Of a stretch of DNA of 10,779 nucleotides, positions 1 to 7,287 are shown in pieces. This DNA is from an uncultured Chloroflexota bacterium (GTDB taxonomy: Bacteria; Chloroflexota; Dehalococcoidia; SM23-28-2; RBG-16-64-32), in NCBI GenBank assembly GCA_913056415.1, contig CAJXNA010000049.1:1-10779 (forward strand), given 5' to 3'. The position numbers and the translations under genes are program-made. How positions within the stretch are numbered: the stretch's first letter is position 1; each line of letters begins with the position of its first letter. Under the pieces are notes generated by a model. It ran no database searches, was not told the DNA's origin, and worked only from the letters and a program-made list of their open reading frames with translations.

Positions 1-1
1 G

Positions 2-424
2 CGCGATATGACGCTTCACGCCCTGCGTGCCCTGGACATTGAGCGGTCGCTGGATCTGGTGCTGACCCGCGAGGACGTGGAGAACCCCAAACCCGATCCG
101 GAGATATATCTGCTCGCGGCCCAAAAGTTCGAGCTACCACCGGAGGAGATGCTGGTGGTGGAGGACTCTCCCAACGGTGTGCGGGCGGCCGTTGCCGCCG
201 GCATGAACGTTATCGCTTTCGCCACGCCCTTCACCGTCAAGGGGCTGCATGAGAGCAAGGTGCAGGACCACAAGTGGATTCTCCATGAGTCGGACAAGCT
301 ACTGGACATGGCTCAGCGGGTGATCCGGGAGCACGAGAGAAACGTACACGGCGAGAAGGACCCGCAGGAGACGCGGCTGGGAATCCCACCCGCCACCGAG
401 GAGGACCAACCTGATGCTGGTTAA
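2..424 (+). CDS. HAD-superfamily hydrolase, beta-phosphoglucomutase-like (5' end missing)
   Basis: This is the C-terminal part of a haloacid dehalogenase-type phosphatase or phosphomutase; the frame is open to the window edge, so the start and the nucleophile motif (DxD) lie upstream. Visible motifs are the conserved lysine in NPKPDPEIY (around 83-109) and the metal-binding acidic pair in [12 protein letters not shown] (around 155-190), which match motifs III and IV of the subfamily that includes beta-phosphoglucomutase and phosphoglycolate phosphatase. The last ~30 residues form a charged tail outside the usual domain. About 140 residues are present; the family is usually about 220. The stop overlaps the aldolase start by 11 bases, so both are probably in one operon. 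The substrate is probably a sugar phosphate, judging from the neighbours; this is inference. The family call is secure and the exact activity is not. Confidence 0.88.
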   Translation, partial: RDMTLHALRALDIERSLDLVLTREDVENPKPDPEIYLLAAQKFELPPEEMLVVEDSPNGVRAAVAAGMNVIAFATPFTVKGLHESKVQDHKWILHESDKLLDMAQRVIREHERNVHGEKDPQETRLGIPPATEEDQPDAG

Positions 425-1334
425 CCCGCTCGAGTACCTGAGAGCGGGCCGCGCGGACGGCTGGGCGGTCGGGGGGTTCAACGTCTACAACCTGGAGTCC
501 GCTCGCGCCGTCGTCGCTGCCGCGACGAACCTGACAGCGCCGGTCATGGTTCAGACTTCGGAGGGCGCCGTAAAGCATGCCGGCTTCGATAACCTCGCTT
601 CGATCGTGCGCCGCCTCGCCGAGAAGGCGCCGGTCCCGGTTGCTCTTCATATGGACCACGGCAAGAGCATCGAGGTGGCGAGGGAGGCGGTGGGGGCCGG
701 ATACACCTCGGTAATGATCGACACCTCGCGGCTGCCGTTGGCAGAGAACATCGCCGCCACGCGGGAGATCGTAGAGTACGCTCACGGCCGCGACGTCCAG
801 GTGGAAGCGGAGATCGGCCAGCTCGCCGGCATCGAGGACTTGGGCGAGGTACCGGCGGAAGCCACGTACACGGTGCCGGAGGAGGCGGTGCGGTTCGCGG
901 ACGAGACGGGCGTCGACTCTCTGACGATCACCATCGGCACCTCGCACGGCGCTTTCAAGTTCAAGGGCGAACCGCGGCTCGATTTCGACCGTCTGGCCGC
1001 CATCGCTAAACTCATCGACAACCCGATCGTGCTTCACGGCGCCTCGGCGGTCCGCGAGGAGGACGTCGCGTTCGCCGAACGGTACGGCGCCCAGCTGCCG
1101 AAGGCCACCGGCATCCCGGAAGAGTTCGTCAAGCGCGCCATCTCACTGGGCGTGGCGAAGATCAACACCGATTCCGACCTGAGGCTGGCGGCGCTGGGCA
1201 GGATGCGTCAGGTCCTCGCGGAGCGGCCGGATATTTTTAACGTCTACCAGTTGATGGGCGAGGTTGAGGACGCCATTCGCGCTGCCGTCGAGGCACGCAT
1301 CCGCCTGTTCGGCAGCGAGCGTAAGGCGATGTAG
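414..1334 (+). CDS. fba: Class II (zinc) fructose-bisphosphate aldolase
   Basis: Cytoplasmic aldolase that reversibly splits fructose 1,6-bisphosphate (or a related ketose bisphosphate) into dihydroxyacetone phosphate and an aldehyde phosphate. The 306-residue length is normal for the family. Visible motifs are GGFNVYN near the N-terminus; ALHMDHG with the likely catalytic Asp81 and zinc ligand His82; VEAEIGQ with Glu133; GTSHGAFKF with zinc ligand His178; VLHGASAV with zinc ligand His208; and the phosphate-binding loop KINTDSDLR (249-257). The HGASA and KINTDSDLR forms resemble the Thermus-type enzymes as I remember them, rather than the HGGSG form of GatY/KbaY. The ATG at 414 is preceded by GAGGAGG at 398-404 and overlaps the upstream gene by 11 bases. 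It may serve both glycolysis/gluconeogenesis and sedoheptulose bisphosphate exchange with the transketolase downstream. Substrate specificity within the class II family cannot be read with certainty. Confidence 0.93.
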   Translation: MLVNPLEYLRAGRADGWAVGGFNVYNLESARAVVAAATNLTAPVMVQTSEGAVKHAGFDNLASIVRRLAEKAPVPVALHMDHGKSIEVAREAVGAGYTSVMIDTSRLPLAENIAATREIVEYAHGRDVQVEAEIGQLAGIEDLGEVPAEATYTVPEEAVRFADETGVDSLTITIGTSHGAFKFKGEPRLDFDRLAAIAKLIDNPIVLHGASAVREEDVAFAERYGAQLPKATGIPEEFVKRAISLGVAKINTDSDLRLAALGRMRQVLAERPDIFNVYQLMGEVEDAIRAAVEARIRLFGSERKAM

Positions 1335-1399
1335 AATCGACCGTTGCCAGATCCGACAACGGGCCGGATATGGTCAATTAAGTTGAGGAGGGATGACGT

Positions 1400-2113
1400 A
1401 TGGCAACCAAGATCACCAGAGATGACGTCCAAAGAATGCTTACCGAGGGAGCGCAGCTCGTCGATCCGCTTCCGGAGGCTGAGTACGCCGAAGAACACCT
1501 TGCCGGAGCCATCAACGTACCGCTCAGGAAGCTCAACCGGGAGACCACCGCGCACCTGCGGAAGGGCCAGCCCGTAATCGTCTACTGCTTCGATCTTGAC
1601 TGAGACATCAGCCCTAGGGCCGCGGCGCGGCTCGAGAACCTTGGTTACACCAATGTTTACGATTACTTCCCGGGCAAGGCGGACTGGGCGGTTAACGGGC
1701 TGCCGATGGAGGGTAGGACCGCGGGACGGCGTCGCGCCATCCAGATCGCTCGCAAGGATATCCCCACCTGTCGCGCTGATGAGCGCCTCGGCGACGTCCG
1801 CGATCGGGTGCAGGCGGCGGGCCATGACCAGTGCGTCGTCGTGAACGGTGACGGCGTGGTGTTTGGCCGTCTCCGCCGGAAGGCCTGGGAGAGCGACCCC
1901 GATGCGGCCATCGAAGACGTCATGGAGCTTGGCCCCGCCACAATCAGACCTGATCCCTTCCTGCATGATATCATTGGGCGCCTGCAGACGCGCAAGATCG
2001 GGAGCATTCTCGTCACGTCCTACGGGTCGCACGAGGGCGGCCGGCTCCTCGGCGTCCTCTTTCGCGAGGACGTCGAGCGGGCCCTGGCCGAAAACGAGGG
2101 AGGAGCGAAGTGA
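1400..2113 (+). CDS. Rhodanese-CBS domain protein with in-frame TGA at codon 68 (possible selenoprotein)
   Basis: Read through TGA 1601-1603, this frame gives 237 residues. Residues ~1-100 form a rhodanese domain: [15 protein letters not shown] precedes the active-site strand VIVYC with candidate catalytic Cys63, and after the TGA come [13 protein letters not shown] and [11 protein letters not shown], the standard end of the domain. Residues ~110-237 look like a CBS-domain pair ([16 protein letters not shown] and [15 protein letters not shown] are the two repeat starts), a module that often binds adenine nucleotides. The ATG at 1400 has GAGGAGGG at 1385-1392. Codon 68 is TGA where related domains, from memory, have Cys (C-x4-C), and no other stop follows for 169 codons. 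Either selenocysteine is inserted, or this is a single nonsense mutation or sequence error. If the TGA is a real stop, only a 67-residue half-domain is made. The role is unknown; the position suggests redox or energy sensing for the sugar pathway (inference). Confidence 0.75.
1601..1603 (+). other. In-frame TGA, candidate selenocysteine codon
   Basis: This TGA lies in the reading frame that runs from 1400 to 2113, five codons after the codon for the putative catalytic Cys63 (TGC at 1586-1588). The surrounding peptide is VIVYCFDLD, then the stop, then [10 protein letters not shown]. In remembered relatives with a motif like CYDxQCDLSPRAA the equivalent residue is cysteine. A change from TGC or TGT to TGA would explain it, as would a true Sec codon. 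I estimate the selenocysteine reading at roughly one chance in three without a homologue search. Confidence 0.4.
1614..1636 (+). promoter_or_regulatory. Hairpin resembling a bacterial SECIS element
   Basis: Bases 1617-1623 (GGGCCGC) pair with 1627-1633 (GCGGCUC), giving seven pairs including one G-U around a three-base loop GGC at 1624-1626. Below an A/G mismatch (1616/1634), U1615-A1635 and C1614-G1636 extend the stem. There are 20 bases between the TGA and the loop, and the loop starts with G. This fits the usual description of bacterial SECIS elements: a short stem-loop just downstream, a loop about 16-37 nt after the UGA, and a G early in the loop. The caution is that GC-rich coding sequence forms such hairpins often, and the nearby palindrome GCCCTAGGGC (1611-1620) offers competing pairing. 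The fold was worked out by eye with no energy calculated. Confidence 0.3.
2096..2105 (+). promoter_or_regulatory. Ribosome binding site supporting the GTG start of transketolase
   Basis: The purine run GAGGGAGGAG ends four bases before the GTG at 2110. It supports that start over the in-frame ATG at 2149, which has no comparable site in front of it. The site lies inside the end of the rhodanese-CBS frame. Confidence 0.7.
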
Positions 2114-4152
2114 CGGACGACACCGGCCTTGACCTGAGACCGGACGTAATGGTGCACGCCCACGGCGAGGGGATCGTGCACGCACATCCTCCGGGCGACC
2201 TGGACCAGCTGTGCATCAACACGATTCGCACCCTGGCGATGGACGCCGTCCAGCAGGCCAACTCCGGGCATCCCGGCACACCGATGGGGCTGGCGCCGCT
2301 TGCCTACGTGCTGTGGGCCCGGTACCTGAAGCACAACCCCCAAGACCCCTCCTGGCCCAACAGAGACCGCTTCGTCCTGTCAGTCGGGCACGCCTCGATG
2401 CTGCTCTACGCTCTTCTGCACCTGACCGGCTACGATCTGAGGCTGGACGAGCTGAAGCGCTTCCGACAGTGGGGCTCCTTGACGCCGGGCCATCCGGAAT
2501 ACGGCCACACGCCGGGGGTGGAGGTGACGACAGGCCCCCTGGGTCAGGGCATCTCCAACGCCGTGGGCCTGGCCATCGCGGAGCGGATGCTGGCGGAGCG
2601 GTTCAATAGACCCGACCACGAACTGATTGACCACTACACCTACGTCATCGCCGGCGACGGCGACCTGATGGAAGGCGTATCGGCGGAGGCCTGCTCTCTG
2701 GCGGGAAACCTGCATCTGGGCAAGCTAATCGTCTTCTACGACGACAACCACATCACCATCGAGGGCTCCACCGACCTCGCCTTCTGCGAGCGGGTAGGCG
2801 ACCGCTTCCGCGCCTACGGCTGGCGCGTCCTCCAGATTGAGGACGGGAACGACATGACGGAGATCGACCGGGTGATCGACGAAGCCCGAACCGACGGAGA
2901 GCAGCCAACGCTGGTGGTGATCCGGACCCATATCGGGTACGGCTCGCCTAACAAGCAGGACACGGCGGCGGCGCACGGCGCGCCCCTGGGCGAGGACGAG
3001 GTGCAAGCCACCAAGCGAAACCTCGGCTGGCCGTACGATGAGCCGTTCACGGTGCCGGAGGAGGCGCTGGCGGTGTTCCGTCGTGCGCTGGAAACGGGAG
3101 CCGAGGCCCAGCGGCAGTGGAGCGAGGCGCTGTCCGCCTACTCAGACGCCACCCTCGAGCCGGCGGCCGAGTTCCAGCGGACGATGGCCGGGAAGCTGCC
3201 GGACGGCTGGGAGCGCGCCCTGCCGCAGTTCGAGGCGGGTGGACAGATGGCGACCCGCGCCGCCTCGGGAGCGGTGCTCAACGCCATCGCCGAGAGCGTG
3301 CCGGAACTGGTGGGCGGCTCCGCCGACCTCGCACCCTCCACGGACACCTACCTCAAGGGCTACGGTGACATCGCCTGCGAGGAGTTCGCGGGGCGAAACT
3401 TCCACTTCGGAGTGCGGGAGCACGCGATGGGCTCAGTGCTGAACGGCATCACTCTCCACGGTGGCTTCCGTATATACGGTGGGACGTTCCTGGTGTTCTC
3501 GGATTACATGCGCCCACCCATCCGCATGGCGGCTGTGATGGGGCTACCTGTCGTCTTCGTGTACACTCACGACTCCATTGGCATGGGAGAGGACGGCCCC
3601 ACCCATCAGCCGGTGGAGCAGCTGGCAGGCCTGAGGGCGATACCAAACCTTGTGGTGCTGCGCCCGGCAGACGCCAACGAGACCGCCGCCTCCTGGCGAG
3701 TGGCGCTGGAGCGCAGCGACGGTCCCACCTTGCTCGCCCTCTCCCGTCAGAAGCTGCCCATTCTGGAACGGTCTGATGGAGGTGTAGCGCATGGGGCCTA
3801 CGTCGCCGCTGACGGCGACCGGGTGGTGCTCATCGGCACCGGGTCCGAGGTGTCGCTCTGTCTCGCCGCCCGCGACGTCCTGTCCAAGGAAGGGGTCTCG
3901 GCCCGCGTGGTATCCATGCCTTCCTGGGAGCTGTTCCGACAGCAGCCGCAGACCTACCGCGACGAAGTCCTGCCTCCGGGCCTCCCCCGGCTCGCCGTCG
4001 AGGCGGCCTCGCCGCTGGGCTGGCGCGAATGGGCCGATGCCACGGTCACGCTGGACCGCTTCGGAGCGTCGGCGCCGGGAAACGTGGTGCTCGAGAAGCT
4101 CGGGTTTACTGCCGAGGCGGTGGCGTCGAAGGCGCGGGAGCTGCTGCGATGA
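2110..4152 (+). CDS. tkt: Transketolase
   Basis: Thiamine diphosphate-dependent enzyme of the non-oxidative pentose phosphate pathway; it moves two-carbon ketol units between sugar phosphates. All main motifs of a 680-residue enzyme are present: [11 protein letters not shown] (His54), [10 protein letters not shown] (His94), GPLGQG (142-147), the cofactor motif GDGDLMEG (182-189) continuing to the Asn213 region, GVREHAMG with the activating Glu437, and [16 protein letters not shown] (His487). The C-terminal domain is complete and ends in ELLR. The start is GTG, overlapping the upstream stop as GTGA, with GGAGG-type bases just before it. An unusual N-terminal extension of about 30 residues, containing two VHAH motifs, precedes the normal family start ([17 protein letters not shown]). 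The stop overlaps rpiB by four bases (ATGA), so the two are probably co-translated. Confidence 0.97.
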   Translation: MTDDTGLDLRPDVMVHAHGEGIVHAHPPGDLDQLCINTIRTLAMDAVQQANSGHPGTPMGLAPLAYVLWARYLKHNPQDPSWPNRDRFVLSVGHASMLLYALLHLTGYDLRLDELKRFRQWGSLTPGHPEYGHTPGVEVTTGPLGQGISNAVGLAIAERMLAERFNRPDHELIDHYTYVIAGDGDLMEGVSAEACSLAGNLHLGKLIVFYDDNHITIEGSTDLAFCERVGDRFRAYGWRVLQIEDGNDMTEIDRVIDEARTDGEQPTLVVIRTHIGYGSPNKQDTAAAHGAPLGEDEVQATKRNLGWPYDEPFTVPEEALAVFRRALETGAEAQRQWSEALSAYSDATLEPAAEFQRTMAGKLPDGWERALPQFEAGGQMATRAASGAVLNAIAESVPELVGGSADLAPSTDTYLKGYGDIACEEFAGRNFHFGVREHAMGSVLNGITLHGGFRIYGGTFLVFSDYMRPPIRMAAVMGLPVVFVYTHDSIGMGEDGPTHQPVEQLAGLRAIPNLVVLRPADANETAASWRVALERSDGPTLLALSRQKLPILERSDGGVAHGAYVAADGDRVVLIGTGSEVSLCLAARDVLSKEGVSARVVSMPSWELFRQQPQTYRDEVLPPGLPRLAVEAASPLGWREWADATVTLDRFGASAPGNVVLEKLGFTAEAVASKARELLR

Positions 4153-4598
4153 AGGTGGCCATCGCCGCTGACCACGGTGGCTTCCCATTGAAAGGACGCT
4201 TGGCACAGATGCTCCGGGACTCCGGCCATGAGGTCGTGGACTTGGGAACGCACTCGACAGAACCCGTGGACTATCCCGACTATGCTCGGGCGTTGGGGCG
4301 GGCGATCCTGGACGGCCAAGCCGAGCGGGGCGTCTTGATCTGCGGGTCGGGAGCCGGGGCCGCCATCGCCGCCAACAAGATGCGGGGTATCCGCGCCGCT
4401 CTGGCTCACGACACTTACACGGCCCATCAGATGGTGGAGCACGATGACGTCAACGTCTGTTGTCTGGGGGCTCGCGTGGTCGGCGCTGAGCTGGCGGCCG
4501 AGATCGTGAGCGCATTCCTTCCCGCCCGCTTCAGCGGCGAGGAGCGCCACGTGCGCCGACTTGGCAAGGTCCTGGAGATGGAGAAGGAGGGTAAATGA
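4149..4598 (+). CDS. rpiB: Ribose-5-phosphate isomerase B
   Basis: Interconverts ribose 5-phosphate and ribulose 5-phosphate, linking the oxidative and non-oxidative branches of the pentose phosphate pathway. The 149-residue length is typical of RpiB/LacAB proteins. Visible features are the N-terminal [13 protein letters not shown] (Asp8, His9), VDYPDYA (40-46), the active-site loop [14 protein letters not shown] with the likely catalytic Cys65 and Asn76-Lys77, [23 protein letters not shown] (97-112), and a C-terminal [14 protein letters not shown] segment. The start ATG lies inside the transketolase stop (ATGA), with GGAG at 4137-4140. The stop likewise overlaps the next gene by four bases. 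The related galactose-6-phosphate isomerases LacA/LacB are less likely given the pentose phosphate context. Confidence 0.96.
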   Translation: MKVAIAADHGGFPLKGRLAQMLRDSGHEVVDLGTHSTEPVDYPDYARALGRAILDGQAERGVLICGSGAGAAIAANKMRGIRAALAHDTYTAHQMVEHDDVNVCCLGARVVGAELAAEIVSAFLPARFSGEERHVRRLGKVLEMEKEGK

Positions 4599-7195
4599 AC
4601 CCGTTGTTTCGGCTCAGATCCTTCGGGCAGAGCCCCTGGCTCGACTACATCCGTCGAGGCCTCATCACCTCCGGTGGCCTGCAGCGACTAATCGACGAGT
4701 ACGCCGTCTCTGGCGTAACCTCGAACCCCACCATTTTGAACAAAGCCATCTCAGGCTCGACTGACTACGATGACGCCCTCCGCTCCCTCGTCGAGAGTGG
4801 CGAGCGCGACCCGAAGGCGATCTTCCTGCGCCTGGCGGTCGAGGACATCGGGATGGCAGCCGATGTCCTCCGCCCGGTCTACGACGACAGGAAGGGCGGC
4901 GACGGGTTCGTCAGCCTTGAGGTGTCGCCTGACCTGGCCCGAGACACAGAGGGCACGATCCAGGAGGGGCTGAGCCTCTTCAACGAACTCGCGCGCCCCA
5001 ACGTGATGATCAAGGTGCCCGGCACACCGGAAGGCCCACCGGCGATCGAGGAGCTCACAAGTCAAGGCGTCAACGTCAACGTGACGTTGCTATTCGACGT
5101 TAAGGCGTACGAGCAGGCCGCGCTGGCCTACATTGCCGGCCTGGAGCGGCGGCTGGAGGCTGGACAGCCCATCGAAGACATCGCCGGCGTAGCGTCCTTC
5201 TTCGTCTCGAGAGTGGATACGGCGGTGGACGCGCTCCTGCCCGAGGAGTCGCCTTTGCGGGGCAAGGTGGCCGTCGCCAACGCGAAGATGGCCTACCGCC
5301 TCTTCCGTAGCCTCTTCTCCGGCCCGCGCTGGGAGCGGCTGGCGGCGGCGGGGGGGCGCCTCCAGCGCCCGCTTTGGGCCTCCACGGGAACGAAGAACCC
5401 GAGCTATTCCGATGTCCTCTACGTCGAAGAGCTTATCGGCGCCCACACCGTGAACACGATGCCGGAGAGCACGCTGTACGCCTTCGCCGACCACGGACGG
5501 CTGCGATCAGCGCCGCCGGCGCTGGAGTCGGACCCGGAAGAGGCTGAGATGACCATCGGTATGCTGCCGGAGTTGGGCGTGGACCTGGACGCGGTGTTGG
5601 CGAAGCTGCTGGAAGATGGGCTGGCGGCGTTTCAGGGGGACTTCGAGAAGCTGCTCGCCGGGATCGAGGGTAAGTGCGAAAGGATCGTCTCCGCCGTGGG
5701 GCAGCCGCAGGTCAATGTGGGCTCGCTGGCGAAGCCGCTGGAGAAGCGCCTCTCGAGTATGGAGAAGGCAGCACTGCCCCGGCGCATCTGGGCGCTGGAC
5801 CACACCGTCTGGAAGCCAGACCCGACTGAGATTAGCGACCGCCTCGGCTGGCTGGGCCTCCCTGAGAAGATGCATGAGCATATGGACCAACTGCAGGAGT
5901 TTGCCGAGAGCTGCGCCGCGTTCGAGCGGATAGTGCTCCTGGGTATGGGGGGCTCAAGCCTGGCGCCGGAGGTGTTCTCGACTACCTTCGGGGGCAAGCC
6001 GCTGACTGCGTTGGACACCACGCATCCGGAGGCGGTGCAGGCGGTGGAGAAGGGCGGTGAACTCCGGAGTACTCTCTTCATAGTCGCCAGCAAATCGGGC
6101 GGAACGGTGGAGACCCTCTCCCACTTCGCTTACTTCTTCGACAAGGTGCAGGACGGCAAGCAGTTCGTTGCCATCACAGACCCGGGGACGCCGCTGGAGG
6201 CGCTGGCCCGTTCGAAGGGGTTCCGGCGGGTGTTCCTGAACCCAGCCGATATCGGTGGGCGCTACTCCGCCCTCTCCTACTTCGGCCTGGTACCGGCAGC
6301 GCTCATCGGCGTGGACGTACACGCCCTGCTGGACTCGGCGGAGGAGATGGCCTGCGCCTGCGCCGAGCATGTGCCCGTTGGCGACAACCCCGGGCTCTGG
6401 CTGGGCGCGCTCATGGGCGAAGCCGCGAAAGCCGGCCGGGACAAGCTCACCCTCCTGATTCCCGACGAGGTCACCGCCTTCGGCGCCTGGCTCGAACAGC
6501 TCATCGCCGAATCGACCGGCAAGGAAGGCACAGGCATAGTGCCCGTGGATGGCGAGCCGCAGGGCCCGCCGGACGTCTACGGCGATGACCGCCTGTTCGT
6601 CTCCCTTGGTGTGGAGACTGCCCTGGAACCGTCCGTGGTCATCCCCTTCGAAGGCGCGGACAAGCTGGGGGCGGAGTTCTTCCGCTGGGAGTTCGCCACG
6701 GCGGTGGCCGGCCACGTCCTGGGCATCCACCCCTTCGATCAGCCCAACGTTCAGGAGGCGAAGGACGCTACCCGTCGCCTGCTGGAGGCGGACGCCCTCC
6801 CAACAGAGCCGTATGACGACCTGGGGGCGCTCTTGGAGGCGGTACGCCCCGGCGACTATCTGGCTATCCAGGCCTACCTGCCTCGCACTGCCGACAACGT
6901 GTCGGGGCTTCAGGCAGCCAGGATGAAGCTGCGCGACCGTCTTCGCGTGGCGACCACCCTTGGCTTCGGTCCCCGTTTCCTCCACTCCACTGGGCAGCTC
7001 CACAAGGGCGGCCCGCCCACGGGCGTCTTCGTTCAGGTCGTCGATGAGCCGTCGCTGGACTTGCCGATCCCCGGGAAGCCGTACACGTTCCGGCGTCTGC
7101 TCGACGCTCAGGCGGCGGGTGACCTGCAGGCGCTGCGGGCCGGCGGCCGGAGGATCGCCAGGGTCCGCCTATCAGACCTTGAGGAGGTGTTGTAG
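4595..7195 (+). CDS. tal-pgi: Bifunctional transaldolase / glucose-6-phosphate isomerase
   Basis: A single 866-residue protein joins two pentose phosphate/glycolytic enzymes. Residues ~1-365 are transaldolase: [10 protein letters not shown] with Asp17, [10 protein letters not shown] (39-47), the Schiff-base lysine Lys140 in [18 protein letters not shown] (160-167) and ASFFVSRVD (200-208). Residues ~395-866 are phosphoglucose isomerase: [12 protein letters not shown] (449-460), the sugar-phosphate motif [10 protein letters not shown] (498-507), GGRYSALS, catalytic Glu639 in [22 protein letters not shown], and [13 protein letters not shown] with His797 and Lys804. The linker includes [14 protein letters not shown]. 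Such Tal-Pgi fusions are known in several bacteria, including Gluconobacter. The start overlaps rpiB (ATGA) and has AAGGAGG at 4584-4590. Both halves keep their key residues, so both activities are expected. The fusion would place sedoheptulose 7-phosphate turnover and fructose 6-phosphate/glucose 6-phosphate exchange in one protein, returning carbon to zwf downstream. Confidence 0.96.
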   Translation: MNPLFRLRSFGQSPWLDYIRRGLITSGGLQRLIDEYAVSGVTSNPTILNKAISGSTDYDDALRSLVESGERDPKAIFLRLAVEDIGMAADVLRPVYDDRKGGDGFVSLEVSPDLARDTEGTIQEGLSLFNELARPNVMIKVPGTPEGPPAIEELTSQGVNVNVTLLFDVKAYEQAALAYIAGLERRLEAGQPIEDIAGVASFFVSRVDTAVDALLPEESPLRGKVAVANAKMAYRLFRSLFSGPRWERLAAAGGRLQRPLWASTGTKNPSYSDVLYVEELIGAHTVNTMPESTLYAFADHGRLRSAPPALESDPEEAEMTIGMLPELGVDLDAVLAKLLEDGLAAFQGDFEKLLAGIEGKCERIVSAVGQPQVNVGSLAKPLEKRLSSMEKAALPRRIWALDHTVWKPDPTEISDRLGWLGLPEKMHEHMDQLQEFAESCAAFERIVLLGMGGSSLAPEVFSTTFGGKPLTALDTTHPEAVQAVEKGGELRSTLFIVASKSGGTVETLSHFAYFFDKVQDGKQFVAITDPGTPLEALARSKGFRRVFLNPADIGGRYSALSYFGLVPAALIGVDVHALLDSAEEMACACAEHVPVGDNPGLWLGALMGEAAKAGRDKLTLLIPDEVTAFGAWLEQLIAESTGKEGTGIVPVDGEPQGPPDVYGDDRLFVSLGVETALEPSVVIPFEGADKLGAEFFRWEFATAVAGHVLGIHPFDQPNVQEAKDATRRLLEADALPTEPYDDLGALLEAVRPGDYLAIQAYLPRTADNVSGLQAARMKLRDRLRVATTLGFGPRFLHSTGQLHKGGPPTGVFVQVVDEPSLDLPIPGKPYTFRRLLDAQAAGDLQALRAGGRRIARVRLSDLEEVL
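7182..7189 (+). promoter_or_regulatory. Strong ribosome binding site of the gnd remnant
   Basis: The run GAGGAGGT ends eight bases before the ATG at 7198. It shows that the short remnant frame still has a good start site. Ribosomes loaded here would deliver translation to the overlapping zwf start at 7284, which has no clear binding site of its own. Confidence 0.65.
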
Positions 7196-7197
7196 CG

Positions 7198-7287
7198 ATG
7201 CAACTAGGCATGGTCGGCCTTGGCCGTATGGGAGGGAACATGAGGGAGCGGCTGCGCCGCGGCGGGCACGCGGTGAAGACACAATGA
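7198..7287 (+). pseudogene. gnd: Remnant of 6-phosphogluconate dehydrogenase (internal deletion)
   Basis: This 29-codon frame starts MQLGMVGLGRMGGNM, the unmistakable NAD(P)-binding start of the short (YqeC-type) 6-phosphogluconate dehydrogenase, which is normally about 300 residues and oxidatively decarboxylates 6-phosphogluconate to ribulose 5-phosphate. After RLRRGGHAV it ends KTQ and stop. GGHAVK is, from memory, how many full-length members of this family end (FGGHAVK). The simplest reading is therefore an in-frame deletion between two copies of a short sequence encoding GGHAV, which removed about 270 codons. It follows tal-pgi by two bases and overlaps zwf as ATGA, the place expected for an intact gnd. 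No active enzyme can be made. It could still act as a coupling leader peptide for zwf. The deletion may also be an assembly error. Confidence 0.8.

Noticed and set aside
1335..1399. Intergenic hairpin CCGTTG...CAACGG (1341-1346 with 1357-1362) as a terminator, and a possible promoter for the rhodanese-CBS gene
   Set aside because: The six-pair stem has a ten-base loop and no T-run after it, so it is not a convincing terminator. No clear -35/-10 pair could be identified.
1611..1620. Perfect palindrome GCCCTAGGGC as an operator or restriction-type site
   Set aside because: It lies inside conserved rhodanese codons (SPRA) and is a single copy, so coding sequence explains it; it is mentioned only because it may compete with the SECIS-like fold.
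1706..2113. Separate CBS-only gene starting at ATG 1706
   Set aside because: No ribosome binding site precedes that ATG, and the frame and conserved rhodanese sequence run through from 1604, so it is better read as the rest of the gene starting at 1400.
5954..7003. A 349-codon complementary-strand open frame inside the Pgi half of tal-pgi
   Set aside because: It is the mirror of a conserved enzyme, arginine- and histidine-rich in composition, with no family resemblance.
6960..7283. Upstream in-frame extension of zwf by 108 codons
   Set aside because: The extension lies over the end of tal-pgi in another frame and is Arg/Ser-rich. The ATG at 7284 gives the normal family N-terminus and an ATGA overlap.
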